From Pseudomonas alkylphenolica (GTDB lineage Bacteria; Pseudomonadota; Gammaproteobacteria; Pseudomonadales; Pseudomonadaceae): 64,000 nucleotides of DNA. The notes beneath the pieces were generated by a model. The model was not told where the DNA came from. It was given only the letters and a program-made list of their open reading frames with translations, and searched no databases. Each line of letters begins with the position of its first letter. The first letter of the stretch is position 1. Below are positions 16,305-24,832 of the stretch, piece after piece. The stretch is taken from contig NZ_CP009048.1 in NCBI RefSeq assembly GCF_000746525.1, positions 1,915,501 through 1,979,500 of the forward strand, in the 5' to 3' direction. Position numbers and translations under genes: made by a program.

Positions 16305-17537
16305 TCAGAAAATGATGAGCATGAGGGTGCCAAAGTAGATCGACACCATCAGCAGCGCGGTGCCCATGCCCCAGTGGAATTTGCTCAGTGCACCCCGCCA
16401 GGCGAGCCTGGCCAGGCCAAGGCTCAATGCGAGCATGAATGCGCTGAAGGCAATCGCAGCCAGTGGCCGGTGCAATCCTGGGCTGTCGTTGTGTATCCCC
16501 ATGGCAATCAGCAGCAAGGTCATCAGCACTTGGCGCTCGAGCAGGCTGCTACGTAGTTGGCGCAGCAGGGTCGCTTGCAATTGCTCGCGTGGCGGCAGGC
16601 CAGGCGCAAGGAGCAGTTCGGCCAAGGTCGCGCGGTTGCGTCCGTGAAGATCGATCAGCGTGGCTATGGGCTGCATGGGTGTCCAGACCAACAGGGCCGC
16701 CACCCACATGGCAAGGAAGCCACTGTTGTAGTTCGGCTCTATCCAGTAGACGAACGTCATGACGCTCGCCAGAGCCAGGTACATCAGATACTGGCCGCGT
16801 TTACCGTATATCTGCTCGATGGTCTGGCAACTGCGGCCAAGCAGGGCGGCCATGCGATCCTGGCACTGTCGGTTCTGAGATGGAGCGCTGCTGCTGACAA
16901 TGCCTGGTGCTGCAGCCGTGCACGCCTTGCCTGTGCCCGGCGAGCCAAAGGTGAGTCCGTTCAGTGCTACTCCCAGTGGCGTCATGAGCTTTGTCCGTGG
17001 ACGCTGCGAATGGTACTGCCACAGTGCCCAGGTCAGTAGCAGCGCCAGTGCGCCTAGCAGAGCACTCTGGCCGGGGTTGGCGAGCACGGGCCAGTACAGG
17101 CTGAGCAGGGTTACCGGGATGAAGTTCAAGGCCCACGGCATGCTGATGGTCAGCAAGCCGAAACATGAACCCAGCCACAATGCCGCCGCCAACTGCGGGA
17201 GGTGATGGCTGGTCGTTGGCCATAGCACCAGGCACATCAGTGGTGGGGCGATACTCAGTGCCATGTGCATGCCGACTGCGCCCAGCAAGGTGCGACGAAC
17301 CTTGGGTGCGCGTAAAGCAATCATGTTCGTGGTCAGGCTGCATAGCCTTGGACCATGGAACAGCCACCACAGGGCGGCGGCAACGGCCCAGGTGAAAGGC
17401 CAGGCCAGTGATGCCTGGTCTTCAGGTGCGAGGTGCCAGAGGCTGGCACCGATAGCCAGCGTCAGCACGTAGCACAGAGCGCCCGCAGCGAGCAGCCACG
17501 ACCCGAAGAACAGCGGCTTGAGTGCCGAGGTCTTCAT
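16305..17537 (-). CDS. Polytopic membrane protein, probable permease partner of the GntR/ABC cluster
   Basis: The 410-residue protein has about ten hydrophobic helices in two halves (residues about 10-190 and 255-410) around a polar middle (TFGSPGTGKACTAAAPGIVSSSAP) that varies in composition. I recognise no family motif beyond a general ABC-2-like permease look. Its ATG overlaps the stop of the ATPase gene (ATGA), and a YtrA-type regulator gene precedes both, so the three form one operon of the ytr kind. Because the ATPase has lost its core, the transporter may be non-functional, although this permease gene shows no frameshift. Confidence 0.65.
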   Translation of the reverse strand: MKTSALKPLFFGSWLLAAGALCYVLTLAIGASLWHLAPEDQASLAWPFTWAVAAALWWLFHGPRLCSLTTNMIALRAPKVRRTLLGAVGMHMALSIAPPLMCLVLWPTTSHHLPQLAAALWLGSCFGLLTISMPWALNFIPVTLLSLYWPVLANPGQSALLGALALLLTWALWQYHSQRPRTKLMTPLGVALNGLTFGSPGTGKACTAAAPGIVSSSAPSQNRQCQDRMAALLGRSCQTIEQIYGKRGQYLMYLALASVMTFVYWIEPNYNSGFLAMWVAALLVWTPMQPIATLIDLHGRNRATLAELLLAPGLPPREQLQATLLRQLRSSLLERQVLMTLLLIAMGIHNDSPGLHRPLAAIAFSAFMLALSLGLARLAWRGALSKFHWGMGTALLMVSIYFGTLMLIIF

Positions 17538-17947
17538 GCTGCCAGCTCCATGAACAGGTCTTCCAGGCTAAGACGCAATTCATCCTTGAGCTGGTCAAGT
17601 TCGGCATACAGTCGTAGCTGACCCTGATGAATCAGGGCAACATGAGACGCTATATGCTCCAGGTCGGAGAGGATATGGGTCGAGAACACCACGGTGCTAC
17701 CGTGCTCGCTCGCCAGCTCGACGATTTCTCGCAGCAATTCGCGACGAGCCAGTGGATCAAGGGCTGCGGCCGGTTCGTCCAGCACCAGCAGGCACTCGAT
17801 CAGGGTGCTTTTGCCTGCACCATTGCGTCCCAGCAAACCCAGTACCGTTCCCGGTTCGATGCTCAGCGAAACACCGTCCAGTGCCATGTGATCCTTGTAG
17901 CGTTTGGTCAGGGAGTGGGCTTCGACCACGGGGGGCAGGTTACTCAT
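17534..17947 (-). pseudogene. ABC ATPase gene with internal in-frame deletions
   Basis: The 137-residue product has a normal start (VVEAHSLTKRYKDHMALDGV) and Walker A (GRNGAGKST, residues about 40-48), then jumps from LIECLL straight into Walker B (LLVLDEPAAALDPLARREL). The Q-loop, helical subdomain and LSGGQ signature, about 90 residues, are missing. The C-terminus (DQLKDELRLSLEDLFMELA) also looks shortened relative to family members of about 290 residues. The reading frame stays open. The junction (17785-17791) carries CTGCTGG, which could have recombined as a short direct repeat. Such a protein cannot form a working ATPase dimer interface, so I call it a decayed gene. Confidence 0.8.
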
Positions 17948-18350
17948 TGCGATCCTTCGAAAGCGCTGCTTCGTTCATGAGAGGGGTAAGGGCCTCGATC
18001 AATTGATCGAGGCTAAGGTCCAGCTGTCGGGCCTGGCGTGCCAGCTCCTGCAAGGTCGGCTGCAACACCTGCAGGCGTGTTTCTGTCGGGGTGGCGGCCT
18101 GATGGTCGGCCGCAACCTGCATGCCCTTGCCACGCTGGCGCTCCAGCAAGCCCTGGGCTTCGAGCAAGGCATAGGCTTTGGAAACGGTCATCGGGTTGAT
18201 GGCATGGGCGGCGGCCACTTCGCGCACCGAGGGCAGGCGGGTGCCGGGTGGGCAGGTTCCAGCGCTGATCAGGCGGGTGATCTGGCCGACGATCTGGCGA
18301 TAGATCGGGTCGGGAGAGCTTGGCTCGATGTGTAGTGTCATGGCGTCCAT
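17940..18350 (-). CDS. GntR-family regulator, YtrA subfamily
   Basis: The 136-residue protein has the GntR winged HTH (residues about 12-80: IYRQIVGQITRLISAG, TRLPSVREVAAAHAINPMTVSKAYALLEAQGLL) followed by only a short helical dimerisation tail (about 95-130). That is the mark of the YtrA group, which usually controls a linked ABC transporter operon. It overlaps the next gene by 8 bp. The first ATG (18348-18350) has no ribosome binding site but lies where a transcript from the extended -10 box at 18357-18362 would begin. An ATG nine bases downstream is the alternative start. Confidence 0.85.
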   Translation of the reverse strand: MDAMTLHIEPSSPDPIYRQIVGQITRLISAGTCPPGTRLPSVREVAAAHAINPMTVSKAYALLEAQGLLERQRGKGMQVAADHQAATPTETRLQVLQPTLQELARQARQLDLSLDQLIEALTPLMNEAALSKDRNE

Positions 18351-18374
18351 GTGTATTAGTGTAGCAATACACTA
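18351..18374 (-). promoter_or_regulatory. Operator/promoter of the YtrA-type operon
   Basis: TAGTGTA (18357-18363) and TACACTA (18368-18374) form a perfect inverted repeat with a 4-nt gap. An overlapping GTGTATT/AATACAC pair (18351-18357 with 18366-18372) adds a second symmetry. On the minus strand, TGCTACACT is an extended -10 box inside the palindrome. Repressor binding there would block transcription. Confidence 0.55.
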
Positions 18375-18407
18375 TGGGCGCGAAGCAAGTGCTTTCTTTC
18401 GGGCATG

Positions 18408-18431
18408 AAAAAACCGGCCGAAGCCGGTTTT
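18408..18431 (-). terminator. cysH: Terminator of cysH
   Basis: AAAACCGGC (18410-18418) pairs with GCCGGTTTT (18423-18431). On the minus strand the stem ends in a T run. Confidence 0.8.
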
Positions 18432-18448
18432 GCGAGTCTGGAGGAACG

Positions 18449-19183
18449 TCAGCCTTTGCTGATCAGGTTTCCGGCATGCAGGCCGCATTCCTTCTGGGTC
18501 GACTCTTCCCACCACCAGCGGCCTTCGCGTTCGTGCTGGTTAGGCAGCACAGGGCGGGTGCAAGGTTCGCAACCGATGCTGATGAAGCCGCGTTCGTGCA
18601 GGCTGTTGTATGGCAGCTCGAGCATGCGGATATAGCCCCAGACCTCTTCGCTGCTCATTTGCGCCAACGGGTTGAACTTGTACAGGGTACGCTCGGGGGT
18701 CGAGAACGCGCTGTCGATTTCCAGTGCCGCCACCTGGCTGCGGGTGCCGGGGCTCTGGTCGCGGCGCTGGCCGGTGGCCCAGGCGCTGACGGTGCTGAGT
18801 TTGCGGCGCAGCGGTTCGATCTTGCGGATGCCGCAGCATTCGCTGTGGCCATCTTTGTAGAAGCTGAACAAGCCTTTCTCTTTGACAAAGGGGTCAAGTT
18901 TGCTGCGATCAGGGGAGAGGATCTCGATCGGCAGGTTGTAGAACTCGCGCACCTGATCGATGAAGCGGTAGGTTTCCGGGTGCAGGCGGCCGGTGTCGAG
19001 GCTGAACACCTTGACGTTCTTGTTCAGCTTCCAGGCCATGTCCACCAGCACCACGTCTTCGGCGCCGCTGAAGGAGATCCACAGGTCGTCGCCAAAGTGT
19101 TCAAAGGCAAGCTTGAGGATGTCTTGCGGGGACTTGTCGGCATAAGTCGCGGCCAGGGCGGCGACGTCGAAGGGTTGGCTCAT
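18449..19183 (-). CDS. cysH: Assimilatory adenylylsulfate (APS) reductase CysH
   Basis: The 244-residue enzyme starts at the ATG at 19181-19183; the frame is open six codons further but without support. The PP-loop fold carries [15 protein letters not shown] (residues about 42-56) and the [11 protein letters not shown] loop. Two cysteine pairs, in [11 protein letters not shown] and GCEPCTRP, are the [4Fe-4S] ligands that distinguish APS reductases of pseudomonads and plants from enteric PAPS reductases. The catalytic Cys lies near the end in KECGLH. It reduces activated sulfate to sulfite with thioredoxin and is expected to be under CysB control. Confidence 0.94.
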   Translation of the reverse strand: MSQPFDVAALAATYADKSPQDILKLAFEHFGDDLWISFSGAEDVVLVDMAWKLNKNVKVFSLDTGRLHPETYRFIDQVREFYNLPIEILSPDRSKLDPFVKEKGLFSFYKDGHSECCGIRKIEPLRRKLSTVSAWATGQRRDQSPGTRSQVAALEIDSAFSTPERTLYKFNPLAQMSSEEVWGYIRMLELPYNSLHERGFISIGCEPCTRPVLPNQHEREGRWWWEESTQKECGLHAGNLISKG

Positions 19184-19312
19184 CAGGCGGCTTCCGGTCA
19201 TTGAATGGCGCTTGGCGCTCGTAATACCACGATCTTAACAAAAATTGCCGGCGCCGACGCCGCGCATGTAGAGTGCGGCTTCCCATTTTTGGCGTTGTTC
19301 GAGGAGTGTGCT

Positions 19313-19930
19313 GTGGAAATTGCCTGTCTCGACCTGGAAGGCGTACTGGTCCCGGAAATCTGGATCGCCTTTGCGGAAAAAACCGGAATCGAATCGTTGC
19401 GGGCCACCACCCGTGATATTCCCGATTACGATGTGCTGATGAAGCAGCGCCTGCGCATTCTCGATGAGCATGGGCTGAAACTTTCCGATATCCAGGCGGT
19501 AATCGCCACCCTCAAGCCGCTGGACGGCGCCATCGAATTCGTTGACTGGTTGCGCGAGCGTTTCCAGGTGGTGATTCTCTCCGACACCTTCTACGAATTC
19601 TCCCAGCCGCTGATGCGCCAGCTGGGCTTCCCGACCTTGCTCTGCCATCGCCTGATCACTGACGAGACGGACCGGGTGACCGGCTACCAGTTGCGCCAGA
19701 AAGATCCCAAGCGCCAGTCGGTGCTGGCGTTCAAGAGCCTGTACTACCGGGTGATTGCTGCCGGTGACTCGTACAACGACACCACCATGCTGGGTGAGGC
19801 TGACGCAGGGATTCTGTTCCATGCGCCGGAGAATGTGATCCGCGAGTTCCCGCAGTTTCCGGCGGTGCATGATTTCGAGGCGTTGAAGAAGGAGTTCATC
19901 AAGGCTTCGAATCGGTCGCTGAGCCTGTAA
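19313..19930 (+). CDS. thrH: Phosphoserine phosphatase / homoserine phosphotransferase ThrH
   Basis: The 205-residue HAD enzyme starts at GTG 19313 (GAGGAG upstream), which gives the family's usual N-terminus EIACLDLEGVLVPEIW. Catalytic Asp 7 and Glu 9 lie in the DLEG motif. VVILSDTFYEFSQP is motif II, the KDPKRQSV lysine is motif III and IAAGDSYNDTTML is motif IV. ThrH from P. aeruginosa dephosphorylates phosphoserine and can move the phosphate to homoserine. The sequence is nearly the same throughout. It is monocistronic, followed by a REP pair. Confidence 0.94.
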   Translation: MEIACLDLEGVLVPEIWIAFAEKTGIESLRATTRDIPDYDVLMKQRLRILDEHGLKLSDIQAVIATLKPLDGAIEFVDWLRERFQVVILSDTFYEFSQPLMRQLGFPTLLCHRLITDETDRVTGYQLRQKDPKRQSVLAFKSLYYRVIAAGDSYNDTTMLGEADAGILFHAPENVIREFPQFPAVHDFEALKKEFIKASNRSLSL

Positions 19931-19936
19931 GGGTCT

Positions 19937-20004
19937 CATCGCGGGGCAAGCCCGCTCCCACCGGAGTTGTGAGTGACCGGTGGGAGCGGGCTTGCCCCGC
20001 GATG
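19937..20004. repeat. REP pair (inverted) between thrH and pabB
   Basis: Two full REP units in opposite orientation (19937-19964 and 19977-20004) are separated by 12 bp. They occupy the whole gap between two convergent genes and may end both transcripts. Confidence 0.93.
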
Positions 20005-20008
20005 CTTT

Positions 20009-21352
20009 TCAGAGGCCCTGCAAGGTATCGAGCAGCACCTTCACCTTGGTGATCGACTCTTCATACTCCGCCTGCCAGTCCGAATCGGCCACCACCGCAC
20101 CACCACCCCAGCAGCACACCTGGCCATCCTTGACCAGCAAGCTGCGAATGGCGATCGAGCTGTCCATTTCGCCGCGCACGTCGACGTACAGCAATGACCC
20201 GCAATACAGTGCCCGACGGCTGGGCTCCAGCTCGTCGATGATCTGCATGGCGCGAATTTTCGGCGCGCCGGTGATCGAGCCGCCGGGGAAGCTGCCGGCG
20301 ATCAGGTCCAGAGCGTCCTTGTCGGCGGCCAGCTGGCCGGTGACGCTGCTGACCAGGTGATGCACGTTGGGGTAGCTTTCCAGGCTGAACAGCTCCGGCA
20401 CTTTCACCGAGCCGATCTCGCAGGTGCGGCCCAGGTCGTTGCGCAGCAGGTCGACGATCATCAGGTTTTCCGCTCGGTCCTTGCTGCTGGCCAGCAGTTC
20501 GGCGCCGTTGCGAGCGTCCTCTGCCGGGTCTGCGCTGCGTGGCCGGGTGCCCTTGATCGGGCGGGTCTCGACCCGGCCTTCACTGACCTGGATGAAACGC
20601 TCCGGCGAGAAGCTCAGCAGCGTGCTGCCATCGGCCAGAGTCTGGAAGCCGGAAAAAGGCGTCGGGCAGACCTGGCGCACGGCCAGGTAGGCATGCCAGG
20701 GGTCGCCCTGGCACGGCGCGCGAAAACGCTGGGTGAGGTTGATCTGGTAGCAGTCACCGGCATGGATGTATGCCTGCACCCGTTCAAAGGCCTGGTGATA
20801 GTCCTCGGCGCTGATGTCGCCGCGCATGGGGGCCAGCAGGGAGAAATGGCCCTCGTGGTCCGTCGGCGGTGCTTCGAACAGTGCTATCAGGCGTTGGCGC
20901 TCGGTCTCGGCCAGGCTCGGGTGAAACAGTAACTGGCTACGCCCGAGCTGATGGTCGCTGATCAGTGCCCAGGCATACAGTCCGAGGCTGGCGTCGGCCA
21001 GGCCGAGGTCATCGGCAGCCAGGCTCGGCAACTGCTCCAGGCGCCGCCCGAAGTCGTAGCTCAGGTAGCCGATCAGGCCGCCGGCAAAGGGCAGTTCGAC
21101 GTCGTCTGGCAGGGTTGCCCGTCCCAGTTGTGCAAGGCTGGCGCGCAGGCGCTGCAGGTAGGCTTCACCGCTTTCAGCGGCTTGCGGTGCCAGGGTTTGC
21201 ACTGGCCAGGCGCTGAGCAAGTCGAAACGACCGCGCTCGGCGTTTGGGCGGGCGCTGTCAAGCAGCACGGCACCGGGGGCCTGGCGGATGCGCGCGAAGT
21301 AGGTCGCAGGGTCGGCGAGGTAGGGCAGGGGGTGGAGCGTACAGGTCGGCAT
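20009..21352 (-). CDS. pabB: Aminodeoxychorismate synthase component I (PabB)
   Basis: The 447-residue protein has the chorismate-binding fold: FAGGLIGYLSYDFGRRLE (N-terminal domain), DCYQINLTQRF, FSPERFIQV, the ETRPIKGTRPR catalytic lysine motif, NLMIVDLLRNDLGRTCEIGSV with Mg ligands, SFPGGSITGAPK and GMDSSIAIR-like end strands (here GEMDSSIAIRSL). The PIKGT motif marks PabB rather than anthranilate synthase TrpE (PIAGT). It makes 4-amino-4-deoxychorismate for folate with the glutaminase PabA, which is not in the window. Confidence 0.94.
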   Translation of the reverse strand: MPTCTLHPLPYLADPATYFARIRQAPGAVLLDSARPNAERGRFDLLSAWPVQTLAPQAAESGEAYLQRLRASLAQLGRATLPDDVELPFAGGLIGYLSYDFGRRLEQLPSLAADDLGLADASLGLYAWALISDHQLGRSQLLFHPSLAETERQRLIALFEAPPTDHEGHFSLLAPMRGDISAEDYHQAFERVQAYIHAGDCYQINLTQRFRAPCQGDPWHAYLAVRQVCPTPFSGFQTLADGSTLLSFSPERFIQVSEGRVETRPIKGTRPRSADPAEDARNGAELLASSKDRAENLMIVDLLRNDLGRTCEIGSVKVPELFSLESYPNVHHLVSSVTGQLAADKDALDLIAGSFPGGSITGAPKIRAMQIIDELEPSRRALYCGSLLYVDVRGEMDSSIAIRSLLVKDGQVCCWGGGAVVADSDWQAEYEESITKVKVLLDTLQGL

Positions 21353-21484
21353 GCAAGTAACAGCTATGAATGCGGGGGAGGCGATTGTAGTCCCGTGTAG
21401 GAAATGCGCCTAGCGCAGACTACGACCTTGAGTGCCTTGCCTGCGTCGGCCAGGGCTGGCTGACGCAGGCAAGGTGGGTTGCAC

Positions 21485-22465
21485 TCAGTTGGACGGTACG
21501 TGGCCGAACAGCTCCTGGGCGAAGCGTACGCGCTCTTCGACGGTTTCCTGGCGGCCGTCTTTGGCCAGTTGCTCCAGGTGCGCTTCTACCGCGTGGGTGC
21601 GTTTGGTCAGCCCGCAGTCGTTGGCGATCTGGATGTTCAGGCCGGGACGTGCGTTGAGTTCGAGGATCAACGGGCCCTTGTCCTGGTCCAGAACCATGTC
21701 GACACCGATGTAACCCAGCCCGCACAGCTCGTAGCAGCCGGCGGCCAGCTTCATGAAGCCGTCCCAGTTCGGCAGTTGCACACCGTCCACCGCGTTGGTG
21801 GTGTCCGGGTGCTTGCTGATGATGTTGTTCAGCCAGGTGCCGCGCAGGGTCACGCCGGTCGCCAGGTCTACACCGACACCGATGGCGCCCTGGTGCAGGT
21901 TGGCCTTGCCGCCGGACTGACGGGTCGGCAGGCGTAGCATGGCCATCACCGGATAGCCCATCAGGACGATGATGCGGATGTCCGGCACGCCTTCATAGCT
22001 GATGCTTTTGAAGATCTGGTCGGGGGTCACCCGGTACTCGATCAGGGCACGGTCGCGGTGACCGCCCAGCGAGTACAGGCCGGTGAGGATGCTGGAGATC
22101 TGGTGCTCGATCTCCTCGTGGCTGATGATCTTGCCCGAGACCGTGCGATAACGGTCTTCGAAGCGATCGGCGACCACCAGGATGCCGTCACCGCCGGCGC
22201 CCTGGGCAGGCTTGACGACGAAGTCGTTGCGCTGGCCGATGATCTCGCCGAGTTTTTCGATCTCTTTCTCGGTGGAGATGATCCCGTACATTTCCGGCAC
22301 GTGAATGCCGGCCTTGATCGCACGCTCCTTGGTGATGATCTTGTCATCGACGATCGGGTACAGATGGCGCTTGTTGTACTTGAGGACGTAGTCCGCATTG
22401 CGCCGGTTGATACCCATGATGCCCCGGGCCTCCAGGGCTTTCCAGGTTTTCCAGAGACCGAACAT
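21485..22465 (-). CDS. Alpha-L-glutamate ligase-like protein (ATP-grasp, RimK-related)
   Basis: The 326-residue protein carries an ATP-grasp core: DFVVKPAQGAGGDGILVV is the glycine-rich lid (residues about 87-104), and VDLATG, DGFMKLAAGCYELCGLGYIGVDMVL and PLILELNARPGLNIQIA supply the ATP/Mg ligands. Family names point to RimK-like glutamate ligases, but the peptide substrate is unknown. Its ATG overlaps the stop of the upstream transglutaminase-like gene (TGATG), and a zinc-protease-like gene comes before that. The conserved trio suggests one process in the cell envelope. Confidence 0.88.
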   Translation of the reverse strand: MFGLWKTWKALEARGIMGINRRNADYVLKYNKRHLYPIVDDKIITKERAIKAGIHVPEMYGIISTEKEIEKLGEIIGQRNDFVVKPAQGAGGDGILVVADRFEDRYRTVSGKIISHEEIEHQISSILTGLYSLGGHRDRALIEYRVTPDQIFKSISYEGVPDIRIIVLMGYPVMAMLRLPTRQSGGKANLHQGAIGVGVDLATGVTLRGTWLNNIISKHPDTTNAVDGVQLPNWDGFMKLAAGCYELCGLGYIGVDMVLDQDKGPLILELNARPGLNIQIANDCGLTKRTHAVEAHLEQLAKDGRQETVEERVRFAQELFGHVPSN

Positions 22466-23997
22466 CAGGCGTCAGCCTTCACGAAAGCTTTGAAACGCAC
22501 CAGCTCCGTCAGGCGGTAGCCGCGGTAGCGACCCATCGCCAGCATGAAGCCCACCAGAATCAACAGTACCGCCGGGAAGGTGAAGACGAAGTACACCAGC
22601 TCCGGCACGCTCATCAGTAGGTGCGCCAGGGAGGCGGCGAACAGGGTGCCGATGGCGACTTTCATCGCATGGCCACCGCCACGCTCTTCCCAGGTGATCG
22701 ACAGGCGTTCGATGGTCATGGTCAGGATCACCATCGGGAACAGTGCCACCGACAGGCCGCGTTCCAGGCCCAGCTTGTGGCTGAACAGGCTGATCGCGGC
22801 GATCAACACCACGACGAAGGTCAGCACCACCGACAGGCGCGGCAGCATCTGCAGCTTCAGGTGTTCAAGATAGGAGCGTAGTGACAGACCGAGTGCGGTA
22901 ATCACCGTGAACAGGATGATACCGAAGCCCAGCTGGGTTTCACGGAAGGCCAGGGCGATCAGTACCGGGGTGAAGGTACCCAGGGTCTGCAGGCCGATCA
23001 GGTTGCGCAGCACCAGGATCACCAACACGCCGATCGGGATCATCACCATGATCATGAAGGTCTGCTGGGTCTGCAGCGGCAGGCCATACAGCGAGTATTC
23101 GAGGAAGTCGGCGTCGGTGTTCTCGTCAGTCAGCTTGGCCAGGCGGATGGCGTTCATCTCGCTGTTGTTCAGGCTGAAGCTGACGTTGGCTTTCTTGCCG
23201 CCATCGACGGTGATCAGGTTGTCATCACCGGTCCACCACAGCAGGCGGTCGGTCGGCAGGCCCTGTTCGCCGGTATCCGGGTTGAAGTACAGCCAGTCGG
23301 TGCCGTTGAAGCTGCGCAGCCACAGTTCAGGGGTTTGCGGCTGGTCGGCGACCAGGCGGATGGTGTGGACCTTTTCCACCGGCACGTGGGCGATGGACAG
23401 CAGCAGGTCGATGACCTTGGCTTTGTTCAGCGACGAGGTGTCACCGGCCAGCAGCAGCTTGACGTTGTCGTCATTGAGGTTGTTGACCCGCTTGATGGTT
23501 TCGCTGACAAAGGTCTCGACGTCCGCCGAGTGCTGGCGGATCGGAGCCATCAAGGCTTCGGCGGCGATCTTTTCCGGGCCTTCTACGGCCAGGCTGTCGC
23601 GGAAAGTCGGGCCCTTGATCTTGGCTTTTTCGGTGCTGTAGCGCTTGGTCAGGACCAGGCGGTAGTACAGGGTCTGGTTGCCGCTGGCGCGACGGGCCGA
23701 CCAGGTGACCTTGCGGTTGCCGTCGACGCGGTTGACGCTGACCCCGTAGTTGTTGGAGATGAAGCTCTCATTGAGGCTGACGTAGTCGCGGTTCAGCGGC
23801 GGTACGAACATCTGTACCTTGATCGGGTCCTTGGGGTTGGCGACGAACTCGACCTTGGCGTCGATGTTCCACAGGTCGTCGGTCTCGTCTTCGGTCACCG
23901 GAATCCCGAGAAAGAAGATCTGATAGGCCGTGACGATGATGCCCAGTAGCACCAGTACGGTGATCAGGACTTTCAGATGAAGGGTAAGAGAGCGCAT
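22465..23997 (-). CDS. Inactive transglutaminase fused to seven membrane helices
   Basis: The 510-residue protein has one N-terminal helix (residues about 8-30). A periplasmic region of about 210 residues has a transglutaminase-like core (KVIDLLLSIAHVPVEKVHTIRLV, TPELWLRSFNGTDWLYFNPDTGEQ) that lacks the catalytic Cys-His-Asp triad. A C-terminal block of about seven helices runs from residue 315 to 495 (FMIMVMIPIGVLVILVLRNLIG and onward). This is the known 'inactive transglutaminase plus 7TM' family; its partner is always a RimK-like ligase. The domain probably binds a peptide outside and signals inward. It begins 5 bp after the zinc-protease gene. Confidence 0.88.
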   Translation of the reverse strand: MRSLTLHLKVLITVLVLLGIIVTAYQIFFLGIPVTEDETDDLWNIDAKVEFVANPKDPIKVQMFVPPLNRDYVSLNESFISNNYGVSVNRVDGNRKVTWSARRASGNQTLYYRLVLTKRYSTEKAKIKGPTFRDSLAVEGPEKIAAEALMAPIRQHSADVETFVSETIKRVNNLNDDNVKLLLAGDTSSLNKAKVIDLLLSIAHVPVEKVHTIRLVADQPQTPELWLRSFNGTDWLYFNPDTGEQGLPTDRLLWWTGDDNLITVDGGKKANVSFSLNNSEMNAIRLAKLTDENTDADFLEYSLYGLPLQTQQTFMIMVMIPIGVLVILVLRNLIGLQTLGTFTPVLIALAFRETQLGFGIILFTVITALGLSLRSYLEHLKLQMLPRLSVVLTFVVVLIAAISLFSHKLGLERGLSVALFPMVILTMTIERLSITWEERGGGHAMKVAIGTLFAASLAHLLMSVPELVYFVFTFPAVLLILVGFMLAMGRYRGYRLTELVRFKAFVKADA

Positions 23998-24002
23998 CGG
24001 GA

Positions 24003-24539
24003 TTACTCTGCGGTGTGAGCGACAGGGGCGCAGGCAGGTTTGCCGGCCGCGTATTTAAGGCTTGGGTCGACCAGCGCATCGAAGTGCTTGAGTGCCTCGG
24101 AGCCGATCAGCAGTGGGTACTGGAACGCACTGCGGTCGGTCAGGTTCACTTCGATCACGCGTTGGGCCATGCCCATGCAGATGTTCAGTTCAATCACCGG
24201 GCGGGCGGTATAGGCCTTGCCCTCATCCGGGTTGTAATCGCCGGCGCGCCGCTTGATCTTGCTGACACGGGCCAGCGGTCGTTCTATCGGATGCGCGTGG
24301 GCGGCGTCAATCGCCAGGTAGAAGCGTACCCAGGATTCGCCATTGCGCTTGAAGCGCTTGATGTCGCGGGCGCTGAGCGAGGCAGTCTTGGCCCCGGTAT
24401 CGAGCTTGGCGGCAACCTCCAGGTCGATATCGGCGAGGCGGGCGTATTCATTAAGGCCGTACACGGTCTTTTCCGCAGCCTGGCCAACGGCAGGCAACAA
24501 AAACAGGCTGAGCAACAGTAGAAGGGGCGTAAGTCTCAT
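24003..24539 (-). CDS. Exported ATP-dependent zinc protease-like protein (retropepsin fold)
   Basis: From the ATG at 24537-24539 the product is 178 residues with a hydrophobic signal peptide (about 1-20, TPLLLLLSLFLLPAVGQAAE). The mature part matches the family annotated 'ATP-dependent zinc protease' or RimB-like: AKLDTGAKTASLSA carries the DTGA aspartic motif, followed by RPVIELNICMGMAQRVIEVNLTDR and FQYPLLIGSEALKHF. Despite its family name it resembles retropepsin. It is the first gene of the operon with the inactive transglutaminase and the ATP-grasp protein. Confidence 0.85.
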   Translation of the reverse strand: MRLTPLLLLLSLFLLPAVGQAAEKTVYGLNEYARLADIDLEVAAKLDTGAKTASLSARDIKRFKRNGESWVRFYLAIDAAHAHPIERPLARVSKIKRRAGDYNPDEGKAYTARPVIELNICMGMAQRVIEVNLTDRSAFQYPLLIGSEALKHFDALVDPSLKYAAGKPACAPVAHTAE

Positions 24540-24747
24540 AAATCCTGGCGCGGTGCTGTGCGGTGTTCGGGTCAAGGCCACTGGCAGTACTGCGCAAGCT
24601 TCCTCGTTTATCTGCCATCACCACAAAATGATGACAAGCCCACTATTCATGCCCTGTGTGGGGGCGCGGCATTCTATCACGCTGGTGTGCTGGCGCCAGC
24701 GGCTGCACTCAGACAACACCTCGGCAGGTGAAGTTCGTTCTTAGACG

Positions 24748-24759
24748 ATTGTCGACAAT
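24748..24759 (+). promoter_or_regulatory. Upstream operator of the prp regulator (perfect palindrome)
   Basis: ATTGTCGACAAT is a perfect 12-bp palindrome, 74 bp (about seven helical turns) from a near-identical second site at the start codon. FCD-type GntR proteins bind motifs of this kind. A weak promoter (TTGACT at 24774-24779, TAGTTT at 24796-24801) can be placed between the two. Confidence 0.7.
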
Positions 24760-24822
24760 ATTGATTTTGTCTTTGACTATGCTGCTCGATTTGGCTAGTT
24801 TTGGCCTCATTGATTTATGAGG

Positions 24823-24832
24823 TGTCGACAAT
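24823..24832 (+). promoter_or_regulatory. Second operator, overlapping the ribosome binding site
   Basis: TGTCGACAAT ends on the base before the ATG at 24833 and overlaps the GAGGT ribosome binding site (24819-24823). Two bound dimers could loop the DNA and shut the whole operon. Confidence 0.65.
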
